From Flavobacterium tistrianum (lineage in GTDB: Bacteria; Bacteroidota; Bacteroidia; Flavobacteriales; Flavobacteriaceae), in assembly GCF_003254545.1 (NCBI RefSeq), contig NZ_QJRH01000068.1:282863-346862 (forward strand): a stretch of DNA of 64,000 nt, given 5' to 3'. Each line of letters starts with the position of its first letter. The first letter of the stretch is position 1. The notes beneath the pieces were generated by a model. The model did no database searches. It saw only the letters and a list, made by a program, of their open reading frames with translations, and was not told the origin of the DNA. The translations under genes were made by a program, and so were the position numbers. Below are positions 16,921-27,324 of this stretch, in pieces.

Positions 16921-19422
16921 CTATGGATTAATTTTTAAGTCCTGTCCTGCCATCAAAGGCTCATTATTGGTTCCTGTAATTTGTATTCTTACTGCTTTTA
17001 CAGGCTGTTTCGGATAAATGGATGCATTTCCGTAATCAAAATTATCGCCTTTTATAAAATCAGTTCCATTGTATGAAAACTCAACATAGCCGTTATTTAT
17101 TATAAATCTTGGGTGATGCGGAATTCCACTTAAAACATCTATTTTAGAAGAAGTTACAGGGTTCGTAAAAGTATATAAAATCCAATCGCCGTTTTTGCAG
17201 GCAACATCGGTACGCAAATACGATTCTTCGTTATAATCTTGCAGATTCGAAATTGGAAACTTTGGATTTTCTGCCATCGACGAAGTCACTTTTACTTCTG
17301 GTTCCTGATAGGGCGAACAATTGAATTTTACGTTTGCAGCAGACTTTTTCTCTTCTTTATTCTCAACCGTAAAATCTAATCTGTACGTATTTTTTTCATT
17401 GTAATTATCAATCAGAAATCTCAAACGAGGTTTTGATTTTAAAGCTTTTTCATCTGCATAAGTCTGCACTACTTTATCATTTTCAAAAAGCGACACATTT
17501 TTGATTGTTCCGTTCGCACCATCATCTGTTGGGTTAAAAGTCAAATACCAAATGCCTTTTTTATCCACATGTTCTGAGATATTCTCAGAAATAGTCAAAA
17601 CTTCAGCTTTTGATGTATTCCAATTGGCAACAGGCATTTTTTCAGCTTTGACTGCAGGACTTGCCGAATATTCATTAAAAAATACTCTGAACAAATAACT
17701 CTCATAATCTTTTGTCTGAATTGGTCCTGTATACAAAGGCGATTGTCTTGTTGGCTCATTTCCATCTTTGTCAAAACGTACAAAGGCACCTTCATAAGGC
17801 GGCGTTACCGTAATAGTTCCGTTTTTATAAATCGCTGTTGGCGGAAAATCTCTGAAAGCAATTCCCATATCTGCCAATCTTTTCAAATGGCTATTGGTTA
17901 ATCTTCCATAAAAATCATCCCAATTTTTATCTTCTTTTTTAGACCAGCCAATTTCAGACAACGCGCTGATTCTTGGATAACTTTGGTATTCCATAATTCT
18001 TGCAGGACGATCCAAATACTCGCTCCACAAAGCACCCTGAACTCCAATTATATTTTTCTGCTCTTCGGGAGTTAAATCAGTATCAGGAATTGGTTCAAAC
18101 GAATAGGCTCTTTTGGTATCGGTGATTGCTGCCCAACGGTGACCGCGTTCTGTTTCAGATTGCGCCATATCATAATACGTAAATTGCCCTGGCATCATGA
18201 TGGTTTTATATCCTTTTTTTGCCGATTCGATTCCGTAACTAATTCCCTGCCACGCAGAAATTAATGTATTTGGATCAATTTCTCCGCCTTTCAGAATCTC
18301 ATTCCAACCATCCGTTTTTTTATGGTATTTGTCTACAATTTTTTGAACTCTTTTAAAGAAATAGTTCTGAAGCTGAAAACTATCTGTAAATCCTTCTTTT
18401 GCCATTAAAGCTTGACATTTTGGACAATGTTCCCAATTGGCACGATTCACTTCGTCTCCTGCCACATGAATATATTCAAAAGGAAATAATCCTGAAACTT
18501 CTCTTATAATAGAATCCAAAAGATCATAATTTTCTTCTCGCCCAACGCACCAAACATTTTTTACTTCTCCCTGAACACTTTTAAGCTCTTGCGTTATAAC
18601 ACAACCCACTTCTGGATACGAAGCCGTTACGGCGCGCGAATGTCCCGGAATTTCGATTTCTGGCATTACAGAAATACCACGATCTGCTGCATAAGCCACT
18701 ACTTCTTTAATGTCTTCTTGCGTATAAAAACCTCCGTAACGTTTGTCTCCAGAACCATAAGATGGCAATAAAACTTCACCTGGACCTCTCCAAGCGCCTT
18801 TTAAAGTCAAATCTGGCATAGATTTGATTTCGATTCTCCAGCCATTATCGTCAGTTAAATGCCAATGAAAAACATTCATTTTATGTGCCGCGAGCCAATC
18901 GATATAGTTTTTTACAGTCTGTTTGTCAAAAAATTGTCTTGAACAATCCAGCATCATGCCACGCCAATCAAAACGAGGATAATCTTCTATTTTCACAAAC
19001 GGAAGAATTCCTTTTTTAACTTCTTTCGCAGAGCAAATTTGCAGTAAAGTTTGGAATCCGTTTAAAACGCCTTTATCTGTTTTTCCTTTTACGAAAATTC
19101 CTTTTTCATTTATCTCCAATTGATATCCTTCGTTTGGAAGATCCAATTTCTTATCTACTAGAAATGAAATGTTATTTTTTCCGTGTTTTTTTCCAATCGA
19201 AACAATTGGGGTAATTCCGCTATTTTTTGAAAAATCTGAAGTAATATAATCGACACTATTTTTCAGTTTTTTGTCTACAACAATTTTTAATGGCGAAGGA
19301 AAAACAAATTGTCCTGCAATTTGCTGAACTGATACAGGTTTTGGAATTATGTCTAATTTTTGGGCTTGTACAATACTAAGCGAACTTAGAAATAGGGCTA
19401 ATAGAAGAATACTTTTTCTCAT
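16921..19422 (-). CDS. GH20 beta-N-acetylhexosaminidase
   Basis: The 833-residue exported enzyme has a signal peptide (MRKSILLLALFLSSLSIVQA), a GH20b N-terminal domain (about 22-145), and a GH20 barrel (about 148-500) with HWHLTDDNGWR and the catalytic Asp-Glu pair in HVAGDEVNRANW. The variant Ala replaces the usual Gly of HxGGDE. The C-terminal region (about 530-833) contains chitobiase-type and F5/8-like carbohydrate-binding beta-sandwiches. It removes terminal GlcNAc (or GalNAc) from glycans. Its operon partners, a DigH-like glycosidase 13 bases upstream and an AmiE-like hydrolase 4 bases downstream, suggest peptidoglycan-derived substrates, though chitin or N-glycans remain possible. Confidence 0.93.
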   Translation of the reverse strand: MRKSILLLALFLSSLSIVQAQKLDIIPKPVSVQQIAGQFVFPSPLKIVVDKKLKNSVDYITSDFSKNSGITPIVSIGKKHGKNNISFLVDKKLDLPNEGYQLEINEKGIFVKGKTDKGVLNGFQTLLQICSAKEVKKGILPFVKIEDYPRFDWRGMMLDCSRQFFDKQTVKNYIDWLAAHKMNVFHWHLTDDNGWRIEIKSMPDLTLKGAWRGPGEVLLPSYGSGDKRYGGFYTQEDIKEVVAYAADRGISVMPEIEIPGHSRAVTASYPEVGCVITQELKSVQGEVKNVWCVGREENYDLLDSIIREVSGLFPFEYIHVAGDEVNRANWEHCPKCQALMAKEGFTDSFQLQNYFFKRVQKIVDKYHKKTDGWNEILKGGEIDPNTLISAWQGISYGIESAKKGYKTIMMPGQFTYYDMAQSETERGHRWAAITDTKRAYSFEPIPDTDLTPEEQKNIIGVQGALWSEYLDRPARIMEYQSYPRISALSEIGWSKKEDKNWDDFYGRLTNSHLKRLADMGIAFRDFPPTAIYKNGTITVTPPYEGAFVRFDKDGNEPTRQSPLYTGPIQTKDYESYLFRVFFNEYSASPAVKAEKMPVANWNTSKAEVLTISENISEHVDKKGIWYLTFNPTDDGANGTIKNVSLFENDKVVQTYADEKALKSKPRLRFLIDNYNEKNTYRLDFTVENKEEKKSAANVKFNCSPYQEPEVKVTSSMAENPKFPISNLQDYNEESYLRTDVACKNGDWILYTFTNPVTSSKIDVLSGIPHHPRFIINNGYVEFSYNGTDFIKGDNFDYGNASIYPKQPVKAVRIQITGTNNEPLMAGQDLKINP

Positions 19423-19435
19423 TTCTTTTTATATT

Positions 19436-20917
19436 TTATTTTACTGAAAATTCAATTGGACTGCTTTCCGTCTGAGTTTGACTCAAAGCCGTGAGCGCAT
19501 AAACGTAGTTTTCCAAACCGGCATTTGGCACTTCTAGTTTTAGAGACGTTGTCACATAATAAATATTCTCAGGATTTGAGAAATCGGTTATTCTTCCTTT
19601 TGGAAATCTGTAGATTACATATTTTTTGTCATTTAGTGCCGCTTTCCAAGTCAGAACTGCATTATTGCCTTTTTTAGCAATCACAGCATTTGTTGGCGGT
19701 TCTGGTTTTAATCTTGTAATTCTGTTGGCTTCAGGAGTTAAAGCGATGTATTTATATTCTTTTTGAACAAGAGCATTTCTTAATGTATCTCCCTTTTTAA
19801 AAAATGAATTTGCAGTAAAATGCATCGAACCATCAATTTGTGGCAGTTTACGAATCATTTCGATTTGTTTTACAATCTGGTCTGGACTTCTCCATTCTGG
19901 TTCTTTGGCAGTAGTTGAAATTTTGTAATCGCCATGACCCACATAAACATTTGCTCCATATTTATGTTCTGCCCACCATTTTGCCAGAACTTCAAAATTG
20001 GCGCGGTCAAAACCAATGTGCCAATATATTTGAGGCGTAACATAATCGATCCAGTTTTCTTTTTGCCATTTTAAAATATTGGCATACAAATCATCATAAT
20101 TGGTTGCACCCGCTCTAGTATTAGAACCTTGCGAATCTTTGGCAATATTTCTCCAAACTCCAAAAGGTGAAATTCCGAATTCAACTTCTGGTTTATTAGC
20201 AATAATAGTATCTCTAATTTGTTTGATGATTAAATCGACATTGTCTCTTCTCCAATCGTCTTTGTCTTTAAACTGGCGTGGTTCTTTAGCGAAAGCTTTT
20301 TCATCAGGAAATTCTTGTCCTTCAATTTTATACGGATAAAAATAATCGTCCATGTGAACGGCCTGAATATCATAATTTCTAACTATTTCACCCACAACAG
20401 ACGAAACAAAATCTCTGGTTTCTTTATAACCTGGATTAAAATATCTTGATTTTCCGTAGGTTAGAAATAATTCTGGTTTCTTAAAAAACAAATGCGTTTT
20501 TGTCAAAACATCTTTTAAAGTATCTTTTTGTACACGATAGGGATTCAGCCAAACATGAACGTTCATACCACGTTTTCCTGCTTCATCAATCATCATCTGC
20601 AACGGATCAAAACCTGGTGCGACGCCTTGAGTTCCTGTTATCCAATGCGATGCTGGTTCTTTTGTAGATTTGTAATAAGCATCGGCTGTTGGGCGAATTT
20701 GAAAAATTACGGTGTTCAAATTATTCGATCGCAAATTATCTAAAATGCTAATCATTTCAGCTTTCATCTGTTTATCTGATAATCCTGGTTTTGATGGCCA
20801 GTCGATATTATCTACGGTAGAAATCCACGCCGCACGCATTTCTCTTTTTGGAGATTGCTGACTGAAAATTTTGGTCTGAATCAGCACTATTAGGATTAGT
20901 AATTTTAGACTTTTCAT
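19436..20917 (-). CDS. GHL10 (DUF187) glycosidase, DigH/YngK-like
   Basis: The 493-residue exported protein (signal ending near IFSQQ) carries the GHL10 domain at about 25-340: EMRAAWISTVDNIDWPSKPG, TVIFQIRPTADAYY, VHVWLNPYR, VHMDDYFYPY, and GISPFGVWRN with TPQIYWHIGF. A short FnIII-like beta domain ends the protein (about 400-493). Escherichia coli DigH (YddW), of this family, cleaves denuded peptidoglycan strands lacking stem peptides. The downstream GH20 and AmiE-like genes in the same operon fit an attack on peptidoglycan glycan chains. The operon would begin here; the upstream gap holds a palindromic repeat. Confidence 0.88.
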   Translation of the reverse strand: MKSLKLLILIVLIQTKIFSQQSPKREMRAAWISTVDNIDWPSKPGLSDKQMKAEMISILDNLRSNNLNTVIFQIRPTADAYYKSTKEPASHWITGTQGVAPGFDPLQMMIDEAGKRGMNVHVWLNPYRVQKDTLKDVLTKTHLFFKKPELFLTYGKSRYFNPGYKETRDFVSSVVGEIVRNYDIQAVHMDDYFYPYKIEGQEFPDEKAFAKEPRQFKDKDDWRRDNVDLIIKQIRDTIIANKPEVEFGISPFGVWRNIAKDSQGSNTRAGATNYDDLYANILKWQKENWIDYVTPQIYWHIGFDRANFEVLAKWWAEHKYGANVYVGHGDYKISTTAKEPEWRSPDQIVKQIEMIRKLPQIDGSMHFTANSFFKKGDTLRNALVQKEYKYIALTPEANRITRLKPEPPTNAVIAKKGNNAVLTWKAALNDKKYVIYRFPKGRITDFSNPENIYYVTTSLKLEVPNAGLENYVYALTALSQTQTESSPIEFSVK

Positions 20918-21009
20918 AAGATTGTATTTTTGGGTAGTTAACTGCTGTTAAATGTTTTAACCGAAAAGTTCGCAAAGATTTACGCAAGGTTCGCAAAGTT
21001 TTTATAATC

Positions 21010-21085
21010 TCGCAAAGTCGCGAAGTCGCAAAGCATTATTAAAAACTTAAAAAATGAAAAACTTTGCGACTTTGCGACTTTGCGA
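21010..21085. repeat. Palindromic repeat with CGCAAAG units
   Basis: The arms TCGCAAAGTCGCGAAGTCGC (from 21010) and GCGACTTTGCGACTTTGCGA (to 21085) pair around an AT-rich loop. Further CGCAAAG copies extend to about 20970. This intergenic element could form a strong hairpin between two minus-strand genes. Confidence 0.75.
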
Positions 21086-21134
21086 GCAAAATTTTATGCC
21101 CGAGAAAAAAACTTGAAAAATAATCTCGTAGAAG

Positions 21135-22970
21135 TTATTCCAATAAATAAATTCCGCCTTCTATAAGTGATGCCCAAACTTGTCCTTTATCATCGAGTGT
21201 AAAGCCATTTATGCTTGAACTTCCCAAGTTAATTTGTTTTATGATTTCAAATTTTGTGGCATCAACAATTACAACTTCACCTTTTCGGCTTCCTAAATAT
21301 ATTTTATTGTTTTTCTCTAATATTGCTGCTGGATTGTGTTCATAGCCCCATTTTAAATCCAAAACTTTGCTTTGGTTTACAACATTTTCTTCAGTCAATT
21401 CAATAGTATCATTAAGAGGCACTCTTACCAGTTCTCCCTCCATTGTTTTGCCATAAAACCATTTTCCGTCTTGGCTTTTACCCATTGATTCTCTGATTTT
21501 CCACTTCGAAGTTCTCAAAAGCGTTTTGCCCGTTTCAATATCTAAAATGGTTAAGAATCTTTGGGGCGTAACAAAATAAAGTCTGTTTTTTGATGCAACC
21601 ATATTGACATTTCCTGCAGAATACAAGATTTGTTTATCATTGCCATTATTCCATTTCCAGATCAGTTTTCCTGTATTTTTATCCAAACAATACACATACG
21701 AATCCCACACTCCAAAAATTATTTTATCGTCTTGTATTAGCGGAGTTCCCTGCGAATAAGAAGCTGGTAAATTGCTCTGCCAAATGACTTTTCCAGTCAC
21801 AGCATCTGCACAAATAAATGCTGTAGAACTTGCGGTATAAACTTTATTGTTTTCTGCAATTGGCGAACCTACCAAAACGCCACCAACAGGAATTGTCCAT
21901 TTTTGTTTTCCTGATTGAGTATCAAATCCTAGTAGATTTCCTTCTATTGTACCAATAACCAAATTATTTTTTACAATTATTGGAGAAAAATAAATTGAAT
22001 TTCCTGTTTCCGTTTTCCAGCTTACACTTTTATTTTTCAGGTTAACCGATTTTATTTCGCCAATTGAATTGGTGAAATAAAGATTCTTTTTATCGAATGC
22101 AGGAAGGCTGTAAATAGAAGCAATATCTTTATAGAAAGGAGATTGGAATGCAACAGTATCTTTCGGGATTTCAATTTTAGAAGGTTTTGATGGCACCGAA
22201 AATTTAAAAACTCCCGGTTTATCAATTTCTTTTTGATAGATACTGATACTGTCTTTGCTGATGATTACTTGATTATAACTTTTTGTTTTTCCGTCAAGCG
22301 AAGTTATCGAAGTTCCCATAATACCACTCAGACCTGAGAAATTATATTTTTTTAAAGTGTGTCCATGGCCGCAAAAAGTAGCAACTGTTGGATATTTTTC
22401 TAAAACAGAAAGCACTTCTTTGTAATTACTCACACTGTTATCTAACGGGTAATGAGCAAAATTTAGTACTTTTTTATTGTTGTTTTTAAGATTTTCTTTT
22501 AAGGTTTTATCCAGCCAAAGTACATCTTCGTGTTTCACAAAGCCATCTCCCATTTTCATGTAAGGTCCACACGGAAAACCAATAAAGACATAATCCCCTT
22601 TTGAAAAAACAAATCGATCCTCGCCAAAGATTTTTTTATACGTCAAACCGGCGCTTTCACTCCAGTTCGTTTCATGATTTCCAGAAATTACATAATATGG
22701 AATCTTCAATTGAGAAAGTATCGAATGCACTTGTTTTAATTCATCATCCGCACCGCGATTGGTCAAATCTCCGGTTACAACCGCAAATTCAAAATCTGAA
22801 TTATTGATTTCTTTTACAATATTCTGCAATAAAAAGTCATTGTCATTTCCTACTGAAACGTGCAAGTCTGTAAGTTGCACAAATTTGATGTTTTCTGATT
22901 TTCCTGCATTTTGAGAGAACCCAGAAACTATCACAAAAAGCAATAATATTCTTAAAAATAGATTTTTCAT
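21135..22970 (-). CDS. Calcineurin-like metallophosphoesterase with PQQ-type beta-propeller
   Basis: The 611-residue exported protein (signal MKNLFLRILLLFVIVSGFSQ) starts with a metallophosphoesterase domain (about 25-260): metal ligands in QLTDLHVS, VVTGDLTNRG, ISGNHET, FAHYPL and CGHGHT. Residues about 290-611 form a PQQ-like propeller, with repeats such as KSVSWKTETGN, KQKWTIPVGG, GKVIWQSNLP and GKLIWKWNNG. The propeller lacks an accompanying dehydrogenase and is probably a binding or scaffold module. Substrate unknown; a phosphate-bearing glycan or nucleotide is possible. It stands alone between two repeat-bearing gaps on the minus strand of the amino-sugar locus. Confidence 0.85.
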   Translation of the reverse strand: MKNLFLRILLLFVIVSGFSQNAGKSENIKFVQLTDLHVSVGNDNDFLLQNIVKEINNSDFEFAVVTGDLTNRGADDELKQVHSILSQLKIPYYVISGNHETNWSESAGLTYKKIFGEDRFVFSKGDYVFIGFPCGPYMKMGDGFVKHEDVLWLDKTLKENLKNNNKKVLNFAHYPLDNSVSNYKEVLSVLEKYPTVATFCGHGHTLKKYNFSGLSGIMGTSITSLDGKTKSYNQVIISKDSISIYQKEIDKPGVFKFSVPSKPSKIEIPKDTVAFQSPFYKDIASIYSLPAFDKKNLYFTNSIGEIKSVNLKNKSVSWKTETGNSIYFSPIIVKNNLVIGTIEGNLLGFDTQSGKQKWTIPVGGVLVGSPIAENNKVYTASSTAFICADAVTGKVIWQSNLPASYSQGTPLIQDDKIIFGVWDSYVYCLDKNTGKLIWKWNNGNDKQILYSAGNVNMVASKNRLYFVTPQRFLTILDIETGKTLLRTSKWKIRESMGKSQDGKWFYGKTMEGELVRVPLNDTIELTEENVVNQSKVLDLKWGYEHNPAAILEKNNKIYLGSRKGEVVIVDATKFEIIKQINLGSSSINGFTLDDKGQVWASLIEGGIYLLE

Positions 22971-23115
22971 TGGTAATTTTAATTTTATTAAACTATAATT
23001 TATTTAGAATCATATCGCAGTTCGTGTTAGACATAATTTCGTGCCTCTCTACAAATCTTGCGGAAAACTGTAATTGTTTTCTATTTTAAAAATTTGATCA
23101 TTGGCGAAAAAAATA

Positions 23116-23142
23116 CCTAACAGGTTCTGAAAACCTGTTAGG
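23116..23142. repeat. Short palindrome CCTAACAGGTT..AACCTGTTAGG
   Basis: A perfect 11-bp stem with a five-base loop lies in the 231-base gap between two minus-strand genes. This palindrome type is widespread in flavobacterial intergenic DNA and may serve as a terminator or repetitive extragenic element. Confidence 0.7.
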
Positions 23143-23201
23143 ATAACCAACCAAAATTTATGTATTGCCATAAATCAACAAAATGGCAATACACTCAACG
23201 T

Positions 23202-24029
23202 TTACTGCGTTTTTTCGGCATTATTAAAATAATTGTAAAAAAACAGCAATTGATATTTTAAGGAATTCTCCCAGTATTTTAAATTATGCTCGCCTGGGCG
23301 TTCTATATAATCGTGATTTATCTTTAAGTCTAACATTTTTGCATGAAGTTCTCTGTTCACTTTCATAAAGAAATCGTCAACTCCACAGTCAATAATCAGT
23401 TTTAATTTATTGTCTTTTACCAAATCCAACATATTAGTAACTGTATTTTTATCCCAATTTTCAGGATATTCTGTTATTGGACCTAATCTTTTTTTGATAT
23501 CCCAATTTTCAGGAAAAGGACGAAAATCTACTCCTCCGCTCATGCTTCCTGCCGCACCAAATACATCTTGATGTTTGAATGAAAGATACAAAGCACCATG
23601 TCCGCCCATGCTTAAGCCTGAAATGGCTCTTGCTTTACGGTCTGCAATTGTTCTGTATTGTTTGTCAATAAACGGCACTAATTCTTTTACGACATAAGTT
23701 TCATATTTAAAACTCGGATCTATTGGACTATCGAAATACCAGCTTGAATAATTTCCGTCTACACCAACCACTATAAAACCATATTGATCAACCTGTTTTC
23801 CTAGTTCTTTAAAATCTTTTGCCCAAGATCTATAATTTCCGCTATAGCCGTGAAGCAGATAAACCACCGGAAATGCTTTCTTGCTCTTTTTATAATTATC
23901 TGGAACTACCACGCAAGTTTTAATATTCTTCTGCATCGAAGCACTAAAAACCTGTAAAGTATCAACCTTAGCAGCTTTGGCTGTAAAAACGAAAAGCAGT
24001 AATAAGATTGAGTAAATTATTTTTTTCAT
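23202..24029 (-). CDS. Exported alpha/beta-hydrolase, esterase D / feruloyl-esterase family
   Basis: The 275-residue protein has a signal peptide (MKKIIYSILLLLFVFTAKAA), the oxyanion region VVYLLHGYSGNYRSW, the nucleophile elbow GLSMGGHGAL, a probable acid Asp in IIDCGVDDFF and the catalytic His in RPGEHNLKYW. These are the marks of the putative-esterase family (COG0627-like). Such enzymes remove acetyl or feruloyl esters from sugars; here it might de-O-acetylate glycans (peptidoglycan is often O-acetylated), but this is inference from context. It lies 54 bases after the FAD/Fe-S oxidase gene and is probably in its transcript. Confidence 0.87.
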   Translation of the reverse strand: MKKIIYSILLLLFVFTAKAAKVDTLQVFSASMQKNIKTCVVVPDNYKKSKKAFPVVYLLHGYSGNYRSWAKDFKELGKQVDQYGFIVVGVDGNYSSWYFDSPIDPSFKYETYVVKELVPFIDKQYRTIADRKARAISGLSMGGHGALYLSFKHQDVFGAAGSMSGGVDFRPFPENWDIKKRLGPITEYPENWDKNTVTNMLDLVKDNKLKLIIDCGVDDFFMKVNRELHAKMLDLKINHDYIERPGEHNLKYWENSLKYQLLFFYNYFNNAEKTQ

Positions 24030-24083
24030 AATTGATGTTTTATAAAATAATATTTTTGAAATGCATGAGTAAAATACAAAAAA

Positions 24084-26999
24084 TTACTTCAAACAATCTC
24101 TCAAAATAGTCACGGGATGCATAGCTTTTCTATTCGTTCCGTCAAAAATCTGATGACGGCAACTGGTTCCTGCAGCAGCGATTTCGGTTGATAATTCTGT
24201 CGCTCTAATTTTCGGAAACAAAGTGTCTTCTCCCATTTTCATACTGATTTCGTAATGCTCTTTTTCATATCCAAATGAACCCGCCATTCCGCAACATCCA
24301 GAATTATAAATCGTAACCGTATTATTTTTTGGAACATTCAACATCGCAAAAGAAGCTTCAACTGAGCTTAATGACTTTTGATGACAATGCCCATGAATTT
24401 TTATATTCTTCTCTTTTTCAGAAAATTGATCTGCGTGAATTTTTCCGTTTGCAATTTCTCTTTTGAAAAACTCTTCAATTGTAAAAGTATTTTTAGCTAA
24501 TTTCTCTGCGCTTTCCTTATCTGCAGCCAATCGAATATATTCGTCTCTAAAAGTTAATATTGCCGAAGGTTCAATTCCGATTAAAGGCGTGTTTTCAGAA
24601 ATTATATTTTTAAAAATATTAATGTTTTTATTGGCAATTTCCTGCGCTTCTTCTAGAAAACCTTTTGAAATAAAAGCTCTTCCGCTTTCTTCATGATCAA
24701 TTACAATTACTCTGTAACCTAATTCTGTTAACAGTTCGTACGCATCAATTCCGACTGAAACATCGTAATAATTGGTAAATTCATCACAGAAAAGATAAAC
24801 GCTTCCATTCTCAAAAGAGCTGTTTGTGTTATGCTTTTTGTTCTTTTCATACCATTTTCTAAATGTTTTTGGAGCCAATAACGGAACTTGTCTTTCAGGT
24901 GCAATTCCCATTTTTGTTTTAACGAATGAAAGATTGGAAACCCAATTGGTAACTGATGGCGCGATACTTCCCAATTCATTCAATTTCGAATTGAAAGCAA
25001 ATATTTTATTTCGGAAAGAAAAACCATTTGCCTTTTGATATTGGTATAAAAATTCAGCTTTTAAAGTTGCTACGTCAACATTGCTCGGACATTCGCTTGC
25101 GCAGGCTTTACAGCTTACACACAATTCAAAAACCTTATATAATTCTTCGTGATCGAATTTATTTTCTTTTTCTGAATTTGTCAGATATTCTCGTAAAGCA
25201 TTCGCACGTGCACGAGTTGTATCTTTTTCATTTCTTGTCGCACGATAACTCGGACATAAAGTTCCGCCCGCTGAAGGCATTTTACGGCAATCGCCCGAAC
25301 CGTTGCATTTTTCGGCAGCACGTAAAACTCCTAAACTATCCGAGAAATCTTGAATCGTTTTTATTTCAGGCTCTACTCGTCCTGCTTCAAAACGAAGATT
25401 TTCATCCATTTTAGAAGCATTTACGATTTTCCCAACATTCAGAATAGTATCAGGATCGAATGCTTTTTTTACTCTTTTCAGCAATTCGTAATTTTTATCG
25501 CCAATCATAAACGGTAGAAACTCTCCACGCAAAATTCCATCACCGTGTTCACCGCTCAACGAACCTCTATATTTTTTTACCAAATGCGCTACTTCAGTAG
25601 ATAAATTCCTAAACTGATGCAATCCTTCTTTTGTCTTCAAATTTATCTTCGGACGCAAATGCAATTCTCCCGCTCCAGCATGCGCATAATAAATCGCACT
25701 TTGTCCGTGTCTTTCCATCATCGCTGCAAAATCGGCAATGTAATTTGGAAGATCGCTCAATTCTACGGCTGTATCTTCAATAGAATCGGCAGCTTTATCA
25801 TCTCCAACAATACTTCCTAAAAGTCCAAGACCTGCTTTTCTCACCTCGTTTACTTTGTCAATATCTTCTCCGTAAATTTTTGGCAAAGCATATCCGAAAC
25901 CATTATTTTCAAGATCTTTAATTAATGCATCAGCTTGCAGTTCGGCATCTTCCATACTAATGTGCGATCCCACTTCAAGCATAATAACCGCTTTTGGTTC
26001 GCCAACAATAAAAAATCGGTTTTTGGCTTGTTCTCTATTGGTTTTGGTACAGTCTAAAATTGTGTCGTCCATCATTTCGCAAGTATACAAATGATGTTTC
26101 ATTGCAGTAACTACGGCTTCTAAACTTTCATGAATCGTATGAAAATGCGCTACCACCATAATATTGTTTACTGGCGGCAAATCATCTACTTTTAAAGTGA
26201 TTTCAGTCGTAAATGCCAAAGTTCCTTCACTTCCGCAAAGGAGTTTTCCTAAATTAATGGTATCTTCTGTTCCCGAAAAAAGTTTCGATTTTAGTAGAAC
26301 ATCAATCGCATAACCCGTATTTCGTCTATGAATTTCTGGTTTTGGAAATTCTCTTAAGATTTCTTCTTGGTTTTCTTTGTTCGAAAGTTCTTCGTAAATG
26401 GTTTTGTAGATTTTATTTTCTAGAGAATCACCTTTTGTTTTCTCAATAAATTCTTCAGAAGTCAAATCTTTGAATATTGCAGTAGTTCCGTCGCTTAAAA
26501 CGGCTTTTATTTCTACAATTTTATCTCGGGTAACACCGTAGCGAATTGAGGTTGTTCCTGACGAATTATTTCCGACCATTCCGCCAATCATACATCTATT
26601 GGTTGTTGATGTAGTTGGAGCAAAAAAAAGTCCGTGAGGTTTTAAATATAAATTCAGTTCATCACGAATTACTCCAGGCTGAACGGTTATGGTTTTCTTT
26701 TTAGGATCAAAAGAAACAATTTTATTAAAATGTTTAGAGACATCTACAATGATTCCGCTTCCTACAGTTTGGCCAGCTAATGAAGTTCCTGCCGTTCTTG
26801 GCGTTATGGAAATTTTATTTCTGGAAGCAAATCGAATAATATTTATAATATCATTTTCTGATTTTGGAATAGCCACAGCAAGAGGCATAATTCTATAAGC
26901 AGAAGCATCTGTGGCATATATTTTTTTATGAAGGTCATCATAAAAAAGAGTTCCTTCTAAAGAAGTTTCTAATTCTTGTAATTGGAGAGAATCGGACAT
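24084..26999 (-). CDS. FAD/Fe-S D-lactate-dehydrogenase-type oxidoreductase (GlcD-GlpC fusion)
   Basis: The 971-residue cytoplasmic protein fuses an FAD-binding domain of the PCMH type (about 35-215; TPRTAGTSLAGQ, MVGNNSSGTTSIRYG), an FAD-oxidase C-domain (about 265-525; AHAGAGELHLRPKI, SGEHGDGILRGEF), a 4Fe-4S region (CNGSGDC, then CVSCKACASECP near residue 630) and two CCG-type ligand sets (HGHCHQKS; NSGCCGMAGSFGYE). This architecture is that of Dld-II-type D-lactate dehydrogenases and of D-2-hydroxyglutarate oxidases. The neighbourhood favours D-lactate, because MurQ in this locus releases D-lactate from MurNAc-6-P, and both genes sit behind similar candidate operators. Electrons would go to the quinone pool. 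Confidence 0.87.
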   Translation of the reverse strand: MSDSLQLQELETSLEGTLFYDDLHKKIYATDASAYRIMPLAVAIPKSENDIINIIRFASRNKISITPRTAGTSLAGQTVGSGIIVDVSKHFNKIVSFDPKKKTITVQPGVIRDELNLYLKPHGLFFAPTTSTTNRCMIGGMVGNNSSGTTSIRYGVTRDKIVEIKAVLSDGTTAIFKDLTSEEFIEKTKGDSLENKIYKTIYEELSNKENQEEILREFPKPEIHRRNTGYAIDVLLKSKLFSGTEDTINLGKLLCGSEGTLAFTTEITLKVDDLPPVNNIMVVAHFHTIHESLEAVVTAMKHHLYTCEMMDDTILDCTKTNREQAKNRFFIVGEPKAVIMLEVGSHISMEDAELQADALIKDLENNGFGYALPKIYGEDIDKVNEVRKAGLGLLGSIVGDDKAADSIEDTAVELSDLPNYIADFAAMMERHGQSAIYYAHAGAGELHLRPKINLKTKEGLHQFRNLSTEVAHLVKKYRGSLSGEHGDGILRGEFLPFMIGDKNYELLKRVKKAFDPDTILNVGKIVNASKMDENLRFEAGRVEPEIKTIQDFSDSLGVLRAAEKCNGSGDCRKMPSAGGTLCPSYRATRNEKDTTRARANALREYLTNSEKENKFDHEELYKVFELCVSCKACASECPSNVDVATLKAEFLYQYQKANGFSFRNKIFAFNSKLNELGSIAPSVTNWVSNLSFVKTKMGIAPERQVPLLAPKTFRKWYEKNKKHNTNSSFENGSVYLFCDEFTNYYDVSVGIDAYELLTELGYRVIVIDHEESGRAFISKGFLEEAQEIANKNINIFKNIISENTPLIGIEPSAILTFRDEYIRLAADKESAEKLAKNTFTIEEFFKREIANGKIHADQFSEKEKNIKIHGHCHQKSLSSVEASFAMLNVPKNNTVTIYNSGCCGMAGSFGYEKEHYEISMKMGEDTLFPKIRATELSTEIAAAGTSCRHQIFDGTNRKAMHPVTILRDCLK

Positions 27000-27217
27000 T
27001 TAATTGGTTCTGTTGCTTTTGGTTCTTTAATACATGTTTCGTTTCTGCTTCGCTAAAAAGCTATTCGGCAAAAACAATACATTCTAAATTTTATTAGAAT
27101 TGAAATATTTATTAAAGTTCCTCTTGGAAGCTTTGAACCTCTTCAAATGCAGAAAAATGGTCAGCAGACGAAGAAAATATTTTCATAAATATATCCGACT
27201 AATAAAATTAGTTTTAA

Positions 27218-27303
27218 CAAATATAGATACAAAAAGCATACAAATACATTATTTTGCGTTTTTTAACATAATTAAATTCAAATAACGCAACAAAACGCAA
27301 AAA
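27218..27303 (-). promoter_or_regulatory. Promoter and candidate DeoR operator of the D-lactate oxidase gene
   Basis: On the minus strand a -7 box TATATTTG lies at 27225-27218. Just upstream are the repeats TTTTGCGTTTTTT (27252-27264, plus-strand reading) and AACGCAACAAAACGCAAAAA (27284-27303), the latter being the same TTGCGTT motif inverted. The 18-base block TTATTTTGCGTTTTTTAA also occurs in front of susC. The rest of the gap 27000-27217 is an AT-rich leader with no gene seen. Confidence 0.6.
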
Positions 27304-27324
27304 TTACATTAGATAAGTTTAAAG